A DNA stretch of 64,000 bases from Chromera velia (lineage: Eukaryota; Sar; Chromeraceae), in contig JAHBMJ010005745.1 in assembly GCA_018398765.1 (NCBI GenBank), forward strand, positions 172,269 to 236,268. Direction: 5' to 3'. Made by a program: the position numbers and the translations under genes. The notes under the pieces are model-generated. The model was not told the origin of the DNA. It ran no database searches and was given only the letters and a program-made list of their open reading frames with translations. Shown piece after piece: positions 63,280-64,000 of the stretch; position 1 is the first letter of the stretch; each line of letters opens with the position of its first letter.

Positions 63280-64000
63280 CTTCCACACACCAACTTCATC
63301 AGATCGGAACTGTGGGGGGGGCAGCCGGAGGTGACAGCACAGACACGACGGGAGGGGACGGGGGGGGAGCAGGCGTATATCCACCAGCTCTGTCTCCGAC
63401 TCTTCCGGCGACTGGCGACGACGCACAGCTGGCTATGGCGATGGCAGACGCAGATCAGGTCCGTAGAGATCTATCTGTGCGAGAATGTGTTCATGTATGG
63501 AGCGTTCCGTAAGAAATGCTTCTTTGTATCATGGGTGCTTTCTGTCAAACACCTCGCCCGTCTCAATGTGTCTCTTCTCGATAGAGTGGATCCTACGGAA
63601 TTCTGTGATGATGCGTGAAAAGTCCAAATATATGATCAGTGTGTATATCTGCCAGCGTCCCGGCCGCTTGTTTCGAATGTGGATGGGAGGACCGTGAGCA
63701 AGGATTTTGCCTCCCGAGACATTCTCTTTCTTCCTCTTCTGCATTCTTTGTCTGTCTGTTGAATGTGTGTGTGTGAGTGTGTGTGGTGGGTGGATGGGTG
63801 GGTGTGGACGTCCAGACAGACAGACAACCCAATCAATGCTTTTGAAAGAGATGAAAACGCAACACAAAAGAGTTCGAGGAAGCACGCGCACTTTCATGCC
63901 CATCCATGCACGCATCTATCTGTCCCTCCAATAACTCAGTGAAGAAATGAAAAAATTAACCCATGTATGTGTCCATGCAGAGTAACGCCGTGTCCCCGGA
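62597..64000 (+). CDS. Gln/Gly/Ala-rich protein, 5' part (partial)
   Basis: Exon 1 (62597..62773) starts at an ATG in a good context (GAAGCC-ATG-G) and encodes Gly, then Gln-rich, then Ala-rich sequence (QQQHAAAAVAAAMGAYG) up to a GTCAGT donor. Exon 2 (62857..62913) adds LRAFERRAYIVFWYLFVS. Exon 3 (63280..63459) follows a (CT)n(GT)n tract ending GTGTGCAG. In the phase set by exon 2 it encodes a Gly/Thr/Ala-rich segment ending AMAMADADQ, whose phase fits the acceptor at 63980 and the next residues SNAVSP at the window edge. A convincing extra frame at 62986-63072 (ALNVLEEKQKLIDAS…KERTSKQ) fits neither neighbour simply and may be an alternative exon. A transcriptional co-activator-like low-complexity protein is possible; family not recognised. 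Confidence 0.45.
63230..63277. repeat. (CT)n(GT)n microsatellite forming a 3' splice site
   Basis: CT then GT in sense orientation, ending directly in GTGTGCAG at 63279, the acceptor of the third exon of the Gln-rich gene. Confidence 0.94.

Overview
This is nuclear DNA of an intron-rich protist alga. The genes are split by many GT-AG introns of roughly 100 to 1500 bases. There are long microsatellites, a LINE-type retrotransposon in two copies, and a nucleus-encoded DUF6816-like protein whose N-terminus reads as a signal peptide followed by a basic transit-peptide-like stretch. That leader, with an apicomplexan-style MORC-like gene, fits a photosynthetic alveolate with a complex plastid. A chromerid such as Chromera velia is my best guess, by inference and not by database comparison.

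Layout. 1-1097: tetranucleotide repeats and the last exon of a Gln-rich protein (+). 3743-9790 (-): a nine-exon multi-pass membrane protein, divergent from a small single-pass membrane protein at 10721-12298 (+). 12789-16064: a DNA-transposon-like element with terminal inverted repeats, entered by a 5'-truncated LINE. 17239-18708 (+): the intronless plastid-type DUF6816-like gene. 21330-22178 (-): an intronless type I membrane protein. 23048-33812 (-): a 15-exon MORC-like GHKL ATPase, containing an assembly gap and an artefactual duplication. 34413-41136 (-): a 12-exon kelch-repeat protein, divergent from an eight-exon four-pass membrane protein at 42048-46033 (+). 48480-57590: a long, decayed LINE (+), followed by a solo copy of its 3' tail. 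59078-61383 (-): a five-exon ZCCHC10-like zinc-knuckle protein, divergent from the 5' part of a Gln/Ala-rich gene at 62597-64000 (+). AT-rich islands (about 2940-3740, 15690-16520, 18720-20520, 46430-48430, 57985-58430) separate the gene blocks and hold repeat copies.

Exon structures were worked out by hand. I looked for GT...AG boundaries whose codon phases agree from exon to exon, and for protein motifs that become complete across the joins. Five genes (the large membrane protein, MORC-like, kelch, four-pass membrane protein, ZCCHC10-like) give phase-consistent models, and the two-exon gene at 10721 also joins in phase. First exons, one or two weak acceptors and the kelch C-terminus remain uncertain. 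No tRNA, rRNA or CRISPR was seen.

The genes do not form one pathway. MORC-like (chromatin) and ZCCHC10-like (probably nuclear) are nuclear, DUF6816-like is plastid-directed, and four genes encode membrane proteins without recognised function. The most noteworthy signals are a substituted catalytic residue in the MORC-like ATPase, splice signals embedded in minisatellites, (CT)n(GT)n microsatellites mostly oriented with the host gene and often next to 3' splice sites, and an unusual splice-site consensus.
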